A stretch of 64,000 bases of DNA. Origin: Ailanthus altissimus (lineage: Eukaryota; Streptophyta; Magnoliopsida; Sapindales; Simaroubaceae). Shown in pieces: positions 10,216 through 23,126 of this stretch. Made by a program: the position numbers and the translations under genes. The notes below the pieces were generated by a model that worked only from the letters and a program-made list of their open reading frames with translations, did not search any database and was not told the DNA's origin. Each line of letters begins with the position of its first letter. Position 1 is the stretch's first letter. The stretch covers positions 13,521,001 to 13,585,000 of the forward strand of contig OX327683.1 of NCBI GenBank assembly GCA_946807835.1, read 5' to 3'.

Positions 10216-10662
10216 TCATGTCGGCTTCTTCACTTTCATCATCCCTTTATGTTCAGGTTCTGTGTCTAAGACGATAAAATCCACAGGATATATGAATTTA
10301 TCAACCTGAACTAAAACATCTTCCACTGTCCTTCTTGGTACTTTTATTGATCTATTGGCAAGCAAAAGAGTTACAAAAGTTGATTTTAACTCACCGAGAT
10401 TGAGCTGTTGATAAACTAAATACGGTAGTAAATTTACACTAGCACCAAGATCAAGTAAGGCTTGTTCAATTTTATGACTTACAATAATACATAAAATTGT
10501 AGGGCAACCAAGGTCTTTATATTTCAAAGCATTATTGTTCTGAAGAATGGCACTTACTTGTTTAGCTAAAAATGCTTTCTTTTTCACATTCAGTTTTCTT
10601 TTTACTGTGCATAAATCCTTCAAAAATTTTACATAAGAGAGAACTTGTTTAATAGCATCCAA
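10216..10662 (-). pseudogene. Aspartic protease of the inner Athila-like element
   Basis: The ORF contains the retropepsin active-site block LLDLGASVNLLPY, in which Athila-type elements have DLGA where other elements have D[ST]GA. It is followed by LLANRSIKVPRRTVEDVLV and PVDFIVLDTEP. This would process the Gag-Pol polyprotein. It is preceded by the end of gag and followed, after stops, by RT. Confidence 0.85.
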
Positions 10663-10683
10663 TAAAGGAATATTAACTTTTAC

Positions 10684-12400
10684 CTATTTGAAGATTTCAA
10701 AAATTTCAGGATTGTGATTCATTTTCTTAGCATTACGTAATGCATTAGGAAATGGGGGTAGAGGTGAGGGTTTTGTGTTTTCTTCATTAGGTGTAGGTTT
10801 AACACTTTTCTTACCCTTAGAGATTGATTCATCATTCTCATGAGATTTAAGAATGTGTTTTTCAACAATTTTACCATTTCCAAGAGTGATAACTGCTTTA
10901 ACTTGATCCATGTGTTGGCTTTTTGAACTACATGCATTTGAGTTATGTTGTCATTTGGGCTTTGATTGTGGTTGAGAAAGAAATTTTCTTTTCTTACGAA
11001 TGTTTAGTGCAGATGCAAATTTAGCAAGAGTATCTTTCAAATCAACAAATGTTTGAGCATTTTAAGAATTGATAGACTCTTGTTTTTCAATGAATGTATG
11101 CAAAGTGTCTTCAAGATTTTTCTTAGGAGGTAGGATATATGGTGCATAACCTTGATGGTTTTGAAACTTTTGGTGTGGTTGGAAAGGTGGTTGTGTAGCT
11201 TGTACTTGAGAGTCATTCCTTCAACTAAAACTCGGGTGATTTCATCATCCAGGATTATAGTTTTGTGAATATGGGTTATTATTTGACCGCATGAACATGT
11301 TTAGAACATTGGCTTATTCATGGAGACATTCCCTAAATGTAGGAAAAGTTGGGCAATCATTGGTAGAGTAATAATGGGTTTCATAAATGTGACACACAAT
11401 TTTTTGAATAGATTTTATTTTATTTGACTACTTTTTTTCATTTCTAAGGTTTCAACTTTTCTAGCTAGGGATGCTAATTTGGCTTGAAGGTCATAGTCTT
11501 CCCTAAGATGATAAATGCCACTAGATGTAGTGGTTTAATTTTTGCTAGGTGCATCACAGGTACCAGCAGTGTCCTAATTTTGAGCATTTGCTGTTAGTAA
11601 GTTTAGATAGTTTATTGCCTCTTTTGGCTCTTCGTCCTCAAATATTCTATTACACATTATTTCTACCATTTGCCTAACTTGGGGTATTAAGCTCTCATAC
11701 AAATTTGAGACTAGTCTCCATGTTTCAAAGCCATGATGGGGACAGATATTAAGTAATTCACCTTTCCCAACATTGGTAAAGAGTCTCTTCTGATTTTTGG
11801 GCAAAAGTGGTAATTTGAAAGTTTTTTCTATGGGAAGGCAATGTTTTTTAGAAATTATTGTTGCATCTCATCCCATAAAGAAATGGATCATGGCCTAAGG
11901 TTTTATAGCCATGTTTTAGCTTTATCTTTTAAAGAAAAAAAGGAAAAACTTAAGTTGAATTGTGTTCATGCTACAATTTTGGTCATTATACGTGTTACAC
12001 ACTTCTTTAAATTCTCTTAGATGCAAATAAGGGTTATCTACATATAAGCCATGAAAAGTAAGTAAAAGTTGGATAATGCCTGATTTAAAATAAAAATGTG
12101 TTGCATCCGGAGGAAAAATTAAGCAAGATGGTGCACCGGTTCGTGTAGGATTCATGTAATGGTCATTATGTTAGGACTAATTATCCCATGGGTCTATAAG
12201 TCCCTCAATTTGATTTTCGGTCATAGTGTTAATTGGTGTAGAATGAGAAGATGAAAGAGAATCCAACAAATTATCAAAGGAAGTTTCGAAATTACCTTTC
12301 ACCAAACAATGAGAATTAGGATCTCGAAACCAACCACTTATACATAGAAATAAAACAAAATACAATAATAATAAATATTACAAATAAGAGAAAAAAATAA
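10684..12400 (-). pseudogene. gag of the inner Athila-like element
   Basis: This is a broken structural-protein gene read leftwards. An N-terminal segment at 12365-12177 (SSSHSTP...MTENQIEG) is followed by the gag core with YLHLREFKEVCNTYNDQNC at about 12060-11950 and a segment ending near 11574. The zinc knuckle near 11345-11395 has lost its second cysteine (CHIY) but keeps the His and last Cys. Several frameshifts and stops interrupt it. The order and motifs match the outer element's gag at 17368-18761. Confidence 0.8.
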
Positions 12401-12583
12401 AATAAAATATTAAATAAAGAAAAATAAAATAAACAAAACAAAAAAAAAAATAAAAGTTAGATAAATAGTTAGAAGTTAGATTAAGAATGTTAGAATATAT
12501 AATAAAAAGTTAATAAATAAAGAGTAAGAGGCTTAGCCTTCTATGAAAATAAAATAAACAAACAAAAAAATGTTAATTTCACT

Positions 12584-12601
12584 TCCCTGACAACGATGCC
12601 A
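12584..12601 (-). other. Primer-binding site of the inner element (tRNA-Asp type)
   Basis: The minus strand reads TGGCATCGTTGTCAGGGA just inside the 5' LTR. It matches the 3' end complement of plant tRNA-Asp (TGGCGCCGTTGCCGGGGA) with four differences, consistent with C-to-T and G-to-A decay. Confidence 0.75.
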
Positions 12602-12607
12602 AAAACT

Positions 12608-14029
12608 TGACAGTCTAGAATATAAGAGTTTATTCTCAAATGCAGGATTGTCGAAGTAATAAATAATCCGATGAGAACGGGGTCAATTCACAGGGAAGTA
12701 AAATTAAAATTACAAACTATAAATATTTTAAAGATAATTAATGCAGTATAAGATGTTTATAAATATTAATTCAATTAATCAATTCAAATAAAAGCTAAGG
12801 TTATGGGGATCCACTTTTGGCATAAGAATTAAGAATATAATTAACTCTTTTTATAACTCAATTGAAATTCTCACACAAAAGAGGTTTCAACTAGAAAATA
12901 TAACAATTAAAGTTAATCATTATTTATATACTAATTAGTATTTATTTCTTTTAATTATTAAACATCGAATCTTATAAATGGGTTCAAGTATTTAATATGC
13001 CAATCTTTATATTTGTCTATAATAAATCAAGACTCACACTTTACAAGAAAGAGTATATACGCAAAATCTTGTAAATGGTTTCAATAATTTATTGTGCAAA
13101 GTATAAAGTTTGTCAATAATAAATGAAGATACACCACTTAGAAGAAAGGGTATTAATATTGCAAACAAAATAAATCATATATAAATTTGCATAATTTAAT
13201 AATAAAACATTAAATTCATGAATAAGAGTTAAGTGTTACCTTGCCAAGAGTTTCACCCTTTCACCTTAGCATAAATAAAATTACTTGGACATAATAAAAC
13301 TAAAGAAAAAAAAATGAAATGGAAGAAAAGATAACATGACTATACAATAATAAACAAGAGAAATAATATTACAAAGAGATAATATAAAAGACAAGTATTT
13401 TGAACTAAATTCTAGCTCTCTAATTATATGTTTTGGGCATAAACATGCTACCTATTTATAAAAAAATATGGATAAATCGAGACAAATAGAGAGGGAACCA
13501 CTTGGATGATAAAAGTCAAGAATGGTGGCAAATAATTTACATTGATTATCATTAATGCACCCAGTTGCTTATCCAATTTGAAATTGATGTAGTCCGAATT
13601 AGCTGTCATGCAAAACATCAAAGTTGTAGATAAGTCTCTTATCTTTCCAAATTGAGTTGTCTTATACATATTAAATACGTATTTCTATAGTTATAGGCCA
13701 AATACTAATGATTGTGCAGATTGGGCCAGTATTACAGATCAGTTCTTATTTAGGCGATTTTACCCTGTAAACACTCGAATTTCAAATGCTTTATGGAATA
13801 TAATATGTTAACCCATTGACGCAACTCTTCATAGGATTAAGAATCACTCTAATTGAATTCTTAGGTAGAACGTTATGCCTAATTTACTGAACCTACCACA
13901 AAACAGTTAAAAGCTAATTAGGTACAATATTATAAACATACTTAAGTTTGGTGGGGGGGGTTAAATATACTAGTAATACAAAATAATGATATAAAACCCT
14001 TATTAATATGTAATTTCTAGTGTTCATCA
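12608..14029 (-). repeat. 5' LTR of the inner Athila-like element
   Basis: The 1422-bp copy starts TGACAG and ends TTCATCA on the plus strand and pairs with 2206-3626. It is bordered on the right by the target duplication gtaag (14030-14034). Confidence 0.9.
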
Positions 14030-14640
14030 GTAAGGTATAGACACTTTATGTGTGATTCCATATTTTTTCATCAACAATTCAAAAGATTTGTTATAAAAGT
14101 GTGAACCTCCATCACTTATAATTGCTTTAAAAGTTTCAAACCTTGTCAAAATATTATTTTTTAAAAACTTTAAAAACATTTATGATCATTGTTTTTATAG
14201 GGGATTGCCTTAACCCATTTGAAAACATACTCAACAACCACAAAAATATAAATGTATCCAAAAGAATAAGGAAGCGAACCTATAAAATTAATACCCTAAC
14301 AATAAAAAAGTTCAATTACTAAAATTGGGTTTAATGACATCATGTTCCTACGAGCTATACTTCCTAACTTTTGACATTGTTCACAAGTTTTACAAAACTC
14401 GTAGGTATCTTTGAAAATGGTGGGCCAGTAAAATCCACATTGTAAAATTTTTGTTGCAATTTTCTTTGAAACAAAATTACCACCACAAGCTTCAGAATGA
14501 CAAAAGGAAATGACATCATGAATTTCATTATCAAGCACACATCATCTTATAATTTGGTCAAGACAATATTTAAAGAGGTATAGATCATCCCATAAAAAAT
14601 TGCGTACCTCACATACAAACTTTCTTTTGTCCTAGAATTG
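14030..14640 (-). pseudogene. Integrase N-terminal and core part of the outer element (5' piece)
   Basis: The zinc-binding module is intact in 14538-14296 (SFCHSEACGGNF, then CKTCEQCQKLG). The core continues with stops to the segment just before YHPQT, where the inner LTR begins at 14029. The region around the first catalytic Asp is frameshifted. The gene continues at 2205. Confidence 0.82.
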
Positions 14641-14658
14641 CCAATGAGATGGAAGTTT

Positions 14659-16200
14659 TCATGTAAGAAGAAAATTAGCAATGTCAATAAACCAAGGTAA
14701 ATTAACAATACCAGAAAGTTGTTCATCTAGAAATATATCATTGATTGATGAAGTTTCAAAAGATTCATCACAAATAAATCTAGACAAATAATCGGCTATA
14801 ATAGTTTTAACTCCTTTTTTATCCTTGATTGTGATGTTGAATTCTTGGAGGAGAAGTATCCATCTAATTAACCTTGGCTTAGCATCATTTTTCGATAGAA
14901 GATACTTCAAAGCTGTATGATCGCTAAATACAATAATGGGTGAACCAACGAGATAAGATCTAAATTTTTTCAAAGCAAATACTACTGCAAGTAATTCCTT
15001 TTCAGTTGTGGAATAATTCATTTGAGCACTATCAAGTGTTTTACTTGCATAGTATATGACATAGGGTTTCTTATCTTTTCTTTGCCCTAAAACAACTCAA
15101 ATTGCATAATCACTAGCATCACACATGATTTCAAAAGATAAAGACCAATCAGGAGATTGAATAATAGGAGTAGAAATTAACATGTTTTAAGTTTCTTGAT
15201 AAGCCGTGGTCTATTAAAAAATAGTGTCTTTTGACAAAAGATTACACAATGGTCTAGATATGACGCTAAAATCTTTAATGAACCTTATATAAAAACTAGT
15301 ATGTCCTAAGAATGACTGAACATGTTTTACACATGTGGGGGAAGGAAGATTGGTGATCAAATTAATTTTGGCTTTATCCACTTCTATGCCCTTAAAGGAA
15401 ACGATATAACCTAGCACAATACCATGATCAACCATAAAATTGCATTTTTCCTAATTAATCACAATATTATTTTCTTTGCATCTAATAAGGACTTTTCTGT
15501 AAATTTGATAAGCAATCATCAAATGAATTACCAAAAACAGAAAAAATAATCCATGAATACTTTAAGAACACGTTCGACCATACACTAAAAATACTGAACA
15601 TGCAACTTTGAAATGTGACTGGTGTATTGCATAAACCAAAAGGCATTCTTTTGTATGCAAATGTTCCAAAAGGGCATGTAAAAGTAATTTTTTTCTTGAT
15701 CCTCAAGTGCAATTTTAATTTGGTTGTACCCAGAATACCCATCTAGGAAACAATAAAATTCATGTCCAGCCACCCTTTCTAAAATTTAATCCATGAAAGG
15801 TAGAGGGAGTGATCTTTCCTAGTCATTAAATTTAGCTTCCTATAGTCAATGCACATGCGCCAACTAGTAACCGTTCTAGTTGAAATTAATTCATTGTTTT
15901 CATTTTTGACTACAGCTACTCTAAATTTCTTAGGTACAACTTGAGTAAGACTTGCCCATTTGCTGTCAGAAATATGATAGATGATTCCTACATTTAAAAG
16001 CCTAAGGATCTCGTTTCTTAGCACTTCTTTTATGTTAGGATTGAACCTTCGTTGCATTTCTCTAGAGGTTCTAGCATTATCCTCTAAATATATCTTATGT
16101 GTGCATATTAAAGGGTTAATTCCTTTAATATTAGCAATGGTCCATCCTAATGCATTTTTGTGCAATTTCAAAGTGTTAAGTAACTTATTTTCTTAGAGTG
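14659..16200 (-). pseudogene. RT and RNase H of the outer Athila-like element
   Basis: RT starts at about 16170 (MKLHKNALGWTIANIKGINPL, then WRMCIDYRKLN). The palm FLDGYSGYNQI with TFACPFGTFAY-like sequence spans 15773-15482. The connection GIVLGYIVSFKGIEVDKAK and SFLGHTSFYIRFIKDFSVI is at 15435-15214. RNase H at 15021-14659 begins MNYSTTEKELLAV and keeps FSDHTALKYLL and IIADYLSRF. At least four frame changes or stops break the polyprotein. Confidence 0.88.
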
Positions 16201-16359
16201 ATTCAACTTAGACGAGATGATTACAGGAAAATTTTCATTTTCACCCAAACATTAATACTTGAGATGAGATGGCAATGACTTCAATTCAGGTTTTGGTGGT
16301 TACACATTTGATGACAATGGAGCATTCGTATTTGGTGGTAATTCCTCAAATATTGGTCT

Positions 16360-17004
16360 CTACTTGTTTATTCCAAAAATGTGTGAACAAGAACGAGTTT
16401 CAGAATTATTTTTCATTTCATAATCATTTGCAGAAGAATAGACGTGAAATTCACCATGTACAAGCTCTTTGATTAGTTCAACTTCATGCACATTATCATT
16501 ATCATCATTCATAAATTGCTTGGAAATATTAAAAACATTCAATTTATAAGTCATATTACCAAAAGATAACTTCAAAAGACCATTTCTACAATTAATTAAA
16601 GCATTAGAAGTTGCAAGAAATGGACGACATAGAATGATTGAAATTTGAGCATTCAAGTTTAAAACAGGATGTGTATCTAAAACAATGAAATCAACAGGAA
16701 AATAAAATTGATCAATTTGAACAAGCACATCTTCCACTACTCCTCTTAAAACTTTCATACTTCTATTAGCAAGTTGAAGAGTGATTGGAGTAGGTTTGAG
16801 CTCACCAAGTCCTAATTGCTTATAAACAGTGTAAGGCAAAAGATTAACACTAGCTCCTAAATCAAGTAATGCACGATCAATCCTAAAATTACCAATCACA
16901 CAAGAAATGGTTGAACATCTGAGATCATTATATTTTGGAGGAGTGTTTTTTTGAATGATTGAACTTACACTTTTGGTCAAAAATGCTTTTTTTTTTTTGA
17001 ACAT
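16360..17004 (-). pseudogene. Aspartic protease region of the outer element
   Basis: A single ORF of about 214 codons keeps the active-site segment RALLDLGASVNLLPYTVY, the LANRSMKV and PVDFIVLDT segments, and a C-terminal extension rich in Asp, Asn and His. It overlaps the end of the preceding gag frame, suggesting one frameshift between them. It is among the better preserved parts of the element. Confidence 0.85.
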
Positions 17005-18761
17005 TAAGCTTTCTTTTGATCGTGCACAAATCTTTCAAAAATTTGGCATAAGATGGGGCTTGCTTTATTGCATCCAATAAAGGGATATTTATTTTGACTT
17101 GCTTGAAAAGTTCATAGATGTCAGAATTTAGGTTCAAATTTTCTGTGGGTTTTAATCTTTGAGGAAACGGGACATGAATTAGACACTCTTCTATCTTAAA
17201 AGGCTTTGACTCTTTTTTCTTCTCATTTTCCATTTCAGGTGGTTTAGGTTCATCTTTTTTTGAAAGAGTCTTATCAATAACCTTACCACTACAAAGTATT
17301 GTGATGGCATTAATATTTTCAAGTGATTTTTCTTTTTCACAAGATTCATTTACATTGAATTGATTCACGGGATTGGGTTTAGGTTAAGAAGGAAACTTTC
17401 CTTTTTTTGATTTTGCACAAAAGATGTCAGATTAGAAAAGTGCTATTGATCTCATTAATGGCCCCTGAATTTTGATCATTAAATCTTGATTGCTCACGCA
17501 TGAATACTTGCAACGTCTCCTAAAAGGTTTTTATGTTTGGTAAGTGATGTGGAGAAGGATTTAAAGGCTTTTTATGAGTGTTTGAGCATTGTTATCATTT
17601 CTCCAACTGAAATTTGGGTTATAGATGTTGGAGTACTGAGATGGAAAAGGTTTTTTAGTATAGTTTGTGGCATTCACTTGCTCATGCATAGCTTTCTTAA
17701 AGATTAGAATGTTTGGACACTCATTTGTGGGATGGCCAACAATATCACAAATACCACAAATTTTTCAGTAAAAATGGATTTAGTTTCCCTTAGTTTTCTC
17801 ATTTTTATGGCTTCTACTTTCTTAGCCAAACTAGCTACCCGAGCACTTAGATCATGTTCTTGACTCAATTGATATTTTCCTCTACTAGAACTTGCAAGAT
17901 TAGATCTAGTTGAATTGGTAGAACTAGTGACTTGCCAATTTTGGAATTTTTTTGATAAATGATCCAAATAATCCAATGCCTCATCAGGGTATTTGTTTAA
18001 AAATTCACCATTACACATGGTTTCAATGAATTATTTTGTCTCAGGAATTAAACCATCATAGAAAAAACTAATTGTTCTCCATTTTTTAAAACCATAATGT
18101 GGCAAAAATTTAACATATCTTTGAATCTTTCCCAACATTAAAAATATGTTTCATTTTCCTTTTGAGAAAAATTTTGAATTTCTCCTTTTAAAGCATTAGT
18201 TTTATGTGGTGGAAAAAATTTCTTCAGGAATTCACGTTGTATTTCTTGGCAAGTACCTATTGACCTTGGTCTTAAAGAATTAAGCCAAGTTTTTGCCTTA
18301 TCTTTCAAAGAGAATGGAAACAACTTAAGCTTAATTATTTTTTCACTACATCTTTGATCATTAAATGTACTACAAACTTCCTCAAATTCTTTTAAATGCA
18401 AATATGGACTTTCTGATTCTAACCCATAAAAATTTGGAATTAAGGGAATCATTCCAGGCTTAAATGTAAAATTATTAGCATTTAAAGAAAAAATGAAGCA
18501 TGAGACTGTAGAGTTGCAAGGAGGTTACAAGTATTCATGCATGGTTTAAATATGTGCATTATCATGATCTTCGTGAACACTTTCATTATCGGCCATGGTG
18601 TGTGATGTGTTTAATAAAGAATGAGACGATGATAAAAAATTAAACAAATTATCAAAGGGAGTTTTAGAATTACCTTTCACCAATTGAAGGGACTTAGATC
18701 TCGAAACCATATACTCATATAAAAAGTGAAAACAAAATATAATTACATATGCTATAAACAA
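16928..18761 (-). pseudogene. gag of the outer Athila-like element
   Basis: The structural protein is read leftwards in pieces. The N-terminus at 18761-18546 carries the SSSHSLLN segment. The core at 18452-18138 has YLHLKEFEEVCSTFNDQRC, KLKLFPFSLKDKAKTWLNSL and EFLKKFFPPHKT. The middle region is at 18018-17704. A CCHC zinc knuckle at 17711-17755 (CGICDIVGHPTNEC) is intact but in a different frame. A charged C-terminal region spans 17368-16928. It is frameshifted and not functional. Confidence 0.85.
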
Positions 18762-19087
18762 GAGAAATAAAGTAAAGAAGAAAGAAACTAAACTAAACTA
18801 AACTAAAATAACATAAAATAAAGCAAAATGAAATGAAATAAGATAAGCAAATTAGGTGGCAAGGCCAATAGTAAAATAAAAGTTAGAGGAATAATAAAAA
18901 GTTAGATTAGTAAATATTAGATTAGAACAAGGTTAGTAAAAATAAAATAAAATAAATTAGATGGTCAAACCAACCATAGTCAAATAAAGATAACAAAATA
19001 AAGAATACTTAAAGTAAAGAAAGATATGAGGCTTAGTCTTCTATAAAAATAATAATAATTATTATTGAATATCTTAGTAAATTTCAC
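18762..19087 (-). other. Leader between PBS and gag of the outer element
   Basis: AT-rich and A-rich on the plus strand, with simple repeats such as aaactaaact near 18787-18805. No coding signal is seen; this is the usual position of the 5' untranslated leader and packaging region. Confidence 0.55.
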
Positions 19088-19105
19088 TCTCCGACAACGG
19101 TGTCA
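19088..19105 (-). other. Primer-binding site of the outer element (tRNA-Asp type)
   Basis: The minus strand reads TGACACCGTTGTCGGAGA, matching the tRNA-Asp complement (TGGCGCCGTTGCCGGGGA) with four differences. It lies six bases inside the LTR. Confidence 0.75.
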
Positions 19106-19111
19106 AAAATT

Positions 19112-20131
19112 TGCTACAACTTAAATATTGTATTACCCAAGTGTAGGTTGTCTTAATTATAATAGTTACTCGTGAGTCTGAGTGTCGTATCTACAGGGAG
19201 TGATCACCAAGATCAAAGGTTGCTTTTGTTAATGTCCAAGAATAATGAAGTCTTGTACCTAAAGATGAATAATAATGGTTGATTTTAAAAGAAAAGATTA
19301 CCAAGTGTAAATTAAGAAATCAATTTAAAAGAACACTAAGGCATTAAAGATCCACACTTACTTGGATTGTAGTAGAGTTCCTTTGATCATTTTACTAACT
19401 TGAAAAATAATTTCAATTGATGGAGAACATCAATTGTAAAAAATATATTATTGATATGTAGAAGATCTTTCCAAGCATTCTTTGTGCCCTTAGTTTACAA
19501 AGAATTAAGGCTTCAAACAAACCAAAATAACTTTTAAAAATGATGAATCAAATCACTTGAACACAAACATGAAATACAATAGTAGGATTATAGTGACAAA
19601 ACTATACCTCCATTAAGTGTTTTACTCCTAGCCTTAGCTAGGAATTAGAACAACATAACTTAAAAAAATAGAATGCAAATGAAAAATGAACTAAAAATTA
19701 CAAAATGAGAGAAGATATCCTTCATTCAACCAAGGGAGTCCTTAAATAGGTAAATTTATAGGCACTATTCACGTGTGACCAAACATTCAACATTTTGACT
19801 ACCAAATACTAAAACCTACTCGGACTGGGCCTGCACTGCAAATGGGTCCTCTTCGAAGTCAATTTTCACCCTCTAAACATTTGAATTACAAATTGTATGT
19901 GAAATCCAATTTTGTTGTACTTGAAATCAGCTTTCTACAGGTTTAAGAGTTACTTTAATTAGATTTCTAGGTAGAAAGTTATAGCTAATTTACTAAATTT
20001 ACATTAAAACAGATAAAAATTTCATTAAATTTAATACTGAAAACTGCTCAAATTAGAGAGATTAATAACACTAATATTGTAAAATGATGCTGAAAAATCC
20101 TTATTAAATGTGTAATTTTAAGTGTTCATCA
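19112..20131 (-). repeat. 5' LTR of the outer Athila-like element
   Basis: The 1020-bp LTR starts TGCTAC and ends TTCATCA on the plus strand. It shares the terminal aagtgttcatca and the 'tctacagggagtgatc' block with the other Athila-like LTRs but is otherwise a different, shorter family. No partner LTR is in the window, so the target duplication cannot be checked. Confidence 0.75.
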
Positions 20132-23126
20132 GTGGTGAATGGTGTTCTCTTGCTCAACTATTAGTGTTCGACATAAATCACAAAGTTAATAACTTAAAAA
20201 GTAGCCTTCGCTTCCCTCTTTTATATGATTTAGCCCATCTCGATGATAATATAAAAAGTGGTCCCATCATTACCACATTACCTTAATTATAAGCATCCTC
20301 ATCTATCTGGTTGTTATAATGGGCATGAGATAGGGTCATCATTGTATCTCACTAGAGAAAAATTGTAGTGGCACGACATGTTAATTGGGATGTCTAAAAT
20401 TGGCAGTGTTGAAGACATGCTGCTAATATAGTTACTACTATTTGCTAATATGAGGTAGTTATGACGAGGGTGTTGGCTCTCTACAGGTACTTATGAAATC
20501 TCATCAAAAGTAGATGGTTTAAGATCCACATTAATGCACAGTGGTACTAAACCTCTTATATTAATCCCAAATAAAAATTACACATTTTGATCATTTTAGA
20601 TTGTCAATGGTATAGCATTCATTCTATTGTAGGTGCAAAAATTTTTATAATGACACTACATTGATCATAATTAACCCTAATTCTATGACACACTAAGTTT
20701 TAAAGTTGTTCATAAGTCACATTATTAAGAACTACTATGGTGACATTTTTTTACTTAACATATTTCTCTTTATCATTACTAGAGTTCTCTCATCTTCTCA
20801 AAAAATATAACAAAAGTGGCTTAGTCTCCATAGTACTTATATAAAAAAAATTTAAAATACAAATATTCTATTATTTGGCATGATAAAAACTATCGCACTA
20901 AGTAATTAGTGCGATAGCAACCTATCGCGCCAATTAGTAACTTGTCACACCTAGGGGTAATGAGTTGCTATTGCACCAATTACTTGGCATGATAAAAAAG
21001 TTATCGTGTTGTGCTCCTGTAACTTGATAACAACTAGTTTTCTAGTTCTTATATGTACGTGACACAATGCATTATATTTACACACAATATTTGTTTACAT
21101 AAATAAATATCTTTCAATCTAAATATATATACATAATATATCTTCAATTTAATAACTACAAAACTATTCCCATAACTAAATTTACAAACAATATAAAATC
21201 AACATATATATTACATATCAATTTTACCTTTTTGTTTTGTAATAATGTGATTCTTAGTGAATTATTCCTGTTCAAATTCTTAAAGATTTGTGTGTATTTT
21301 TTCATTAAAAAAAATAGTGATTATTTGGATTTTTTGATGGAGAACTCATATATAAGAGGAGGATATTTTTGCCAAAATATGTTGTGTTTGGCTGAAAAAA
21401 TTATAAATTCATTTATGGTTAAATTAGTTAAGTACCCCCAAATTTTAGTTATTTGCAAAAATTGCCCATAAATTATTCAGATTCTTCTTTTCATTTATTA
21501 AGGCAAAGCAAATAGCATGGTGCATATTTGAAACTACTGAAAGAGCATATTTTTCAATCTTATGCATATGTAAATCAAGCCCATTTTACAACTCATGTCA
21601 ATCTCCAAATGAAAATGCAAAAAAAAAAAAAAAGAAAAAGAACTACTCGAGTTCAGTAAGTCATTTTTTCTTCTTCTTAATTTAATTTAACAATGTAGAC
21701 TTTAAATTTACAACCCAAATGCTATTAGTTTAAAGACATTTTTTAAAATACATAATACTTAATTTTTATTTGATGTAGTACGATACATTCTTTTCACTCA
21801 ATTACGTTATGTTTTCATCAAAATTTGTCCAAACTTAGTGTCCAATTAGAACTGTATTATTCATCTCCATTATTTATGAAAAATTTACTACTCATGTGAC
21901 AATATATATTAAGATTCACTCAATTACTAGACGTTCTCATTATATCTGGTCCAAACTTAAAAATAAACTTGAATCGTATTACTTATTTTTATAATCTCTA
22001 TTAAGACTCAAGACACAAAAATTTAAGAGCCTTAACTTGTTTTATCTATTCCTATTACTTTTAGAAGAATAACATTTTTATGTGACAATCTCAATTGAAG
22101 TCTAATTTTAAAAGTCCATATATATATGACATTTTAAATATACTATAATACCATTTATCACAATCCAAATATTTGCTATTGACTCACAAATTAGACAATT
22201 AAATAAAATTACCTATCAGTCCATTTATGCTCAAGACATGTAATTTGTATCTAATATAAAACGTGACTCTTTTATGCTTCGGACCTTCCATCACTTTGTG
22301 GCCAGCAGCACCAACCTCTCAATGAAAATTCCTGTAAAATTGCTTTAGGCCAATACCAAGCATAAGCATGTTCTGTCCAAATGGTGACTATGCACTACAC
22401 ATTGCAATCCGGAAACTTTGGGCCTCATAATTACGTGACCTCACTAAACTTCTTGATTTACTCTTTTATCAATTGAGTAGCCATATAGAATTCTACTGAC
22501 TATTGAACCCACGTCCCATCTGAAAAATAAAATTTAATCAACAATCTATGCTTTTGAGTACTCATATTATTTAGCAACATATTTTCGGAGCCAGTACTAA
22601 TTGCAGCCAAATATTTGCTAATTTTTCCCAATCTGATTAAACACTTACAGCGAAAAAAACTGAGCGGAAATTACTATTTATGTGTTGTTTGTAAAATAGA
22701 TGGCTGGAAATTTCTTCTTGGTTAATATTTTACGATGGAGAGAGAGACAGTAACTCACATATAATATTTTTGTCAATTACAATTAAACCCTTTTCTTAAC
22801 ATGGAGGAGGGGATTTAAACTGACTTATACTACCTACCTTTTTATTATTAAATTGTTAAACCAAGTACTATAATTAAATTATTTTTAACATATAAAGTTA
22901 ATGGTATTTTATAATTATTCAGTTGAGCAGCAACTTGTAGGCCAAAAAAAAAAAATTATATTATTTAATTTATATCCTGATATAAGAAGTCTAATAGAAA
23001 CAATGCTTAAAATGACAATCTATCAAAAACAAATACCGATATTAAAGTAGCTAATACTAAATTATAATTAAAAGGAATTATTAAATATTTTTTAATATAT
23101 ATATATATATATATATAACATAATAT
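20132..23126. other. AT-rich intergenic DNA without recognised genes
   Basis: I see no coding region with recognisable motifs. The stretch includes a perfect hairpin at 20890-20917, poly-A runs near 21621 and 22940, and a (TA)n run at about 23096-23117 bordering the copia LTR. A somewhat more GC-rich patch around 22280-22440 carries no open frame that I recognise. Confidence 0.5.
20890..20917. repeat. Perfect 12-bp inverted repeat with a 4-base loop
   Basis: Arms CTATCGCACTAA and TTAGTGCGATAG flank the loop gtaa. Related variants (ctatcgcgccaatta, ttgctattgcaccaatta, cttggcatgataaaaa) recur within the next 100 bases, giving a patch of diverged inverted and direct repeats at about 20873-21010. 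This could be the sub-terminal region of a DNA transposon; no transposase is visible. Confidence 0.6.

Larger units (their letters stand above)
2206..14029 (-). mobile_element. Inner Athila-like Ty3/gypsy retrotransposon, complete but decayed, with extra cargo ORFs
   Basis: This is a full-length LTR element on the minus strand, about 11.8 kb. Order from its 5' end: LTR 12608-14029, PBS 12584-12601, gag, protease, RT, RNase H and integrase down to about 6790, cargo (Cys-rich ORF, then LOG-like gene), PPT 3627-3644, LTR 2206-3626. It is flanked by the perfect 5-bp target duplication gtaag (2201-2205 and 14030-14034). The tRNA-Asp-type PBS and the RT/protease motifs (IVLGH, FLGHTGFYRRFIK, LLDLGASVNLLPY) place it in the Athila/Tat branch, most likely Athila. 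Many stops, frameshifts and a tandem duplication in RT show it is dead. Confidence 0.9.
1628..20131 (-). mobile_element. Outer Athila-like Ty3/gypsy element, split by the inner element
   Basis: The element runs on the minus strand from its 5' LTR (19112-20131) through PBS, gag, protease, RT, RNase H and the first part of integrase (to 14035). It resumes at 2205-1628 beyond the inner insertion. Its own 3' LTR is not in the window; the sequence is replaced at 1627 by an LTR of another element. The protein motifs are close to those of the inner element, so both belong to related families. Confidence 0.85.
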
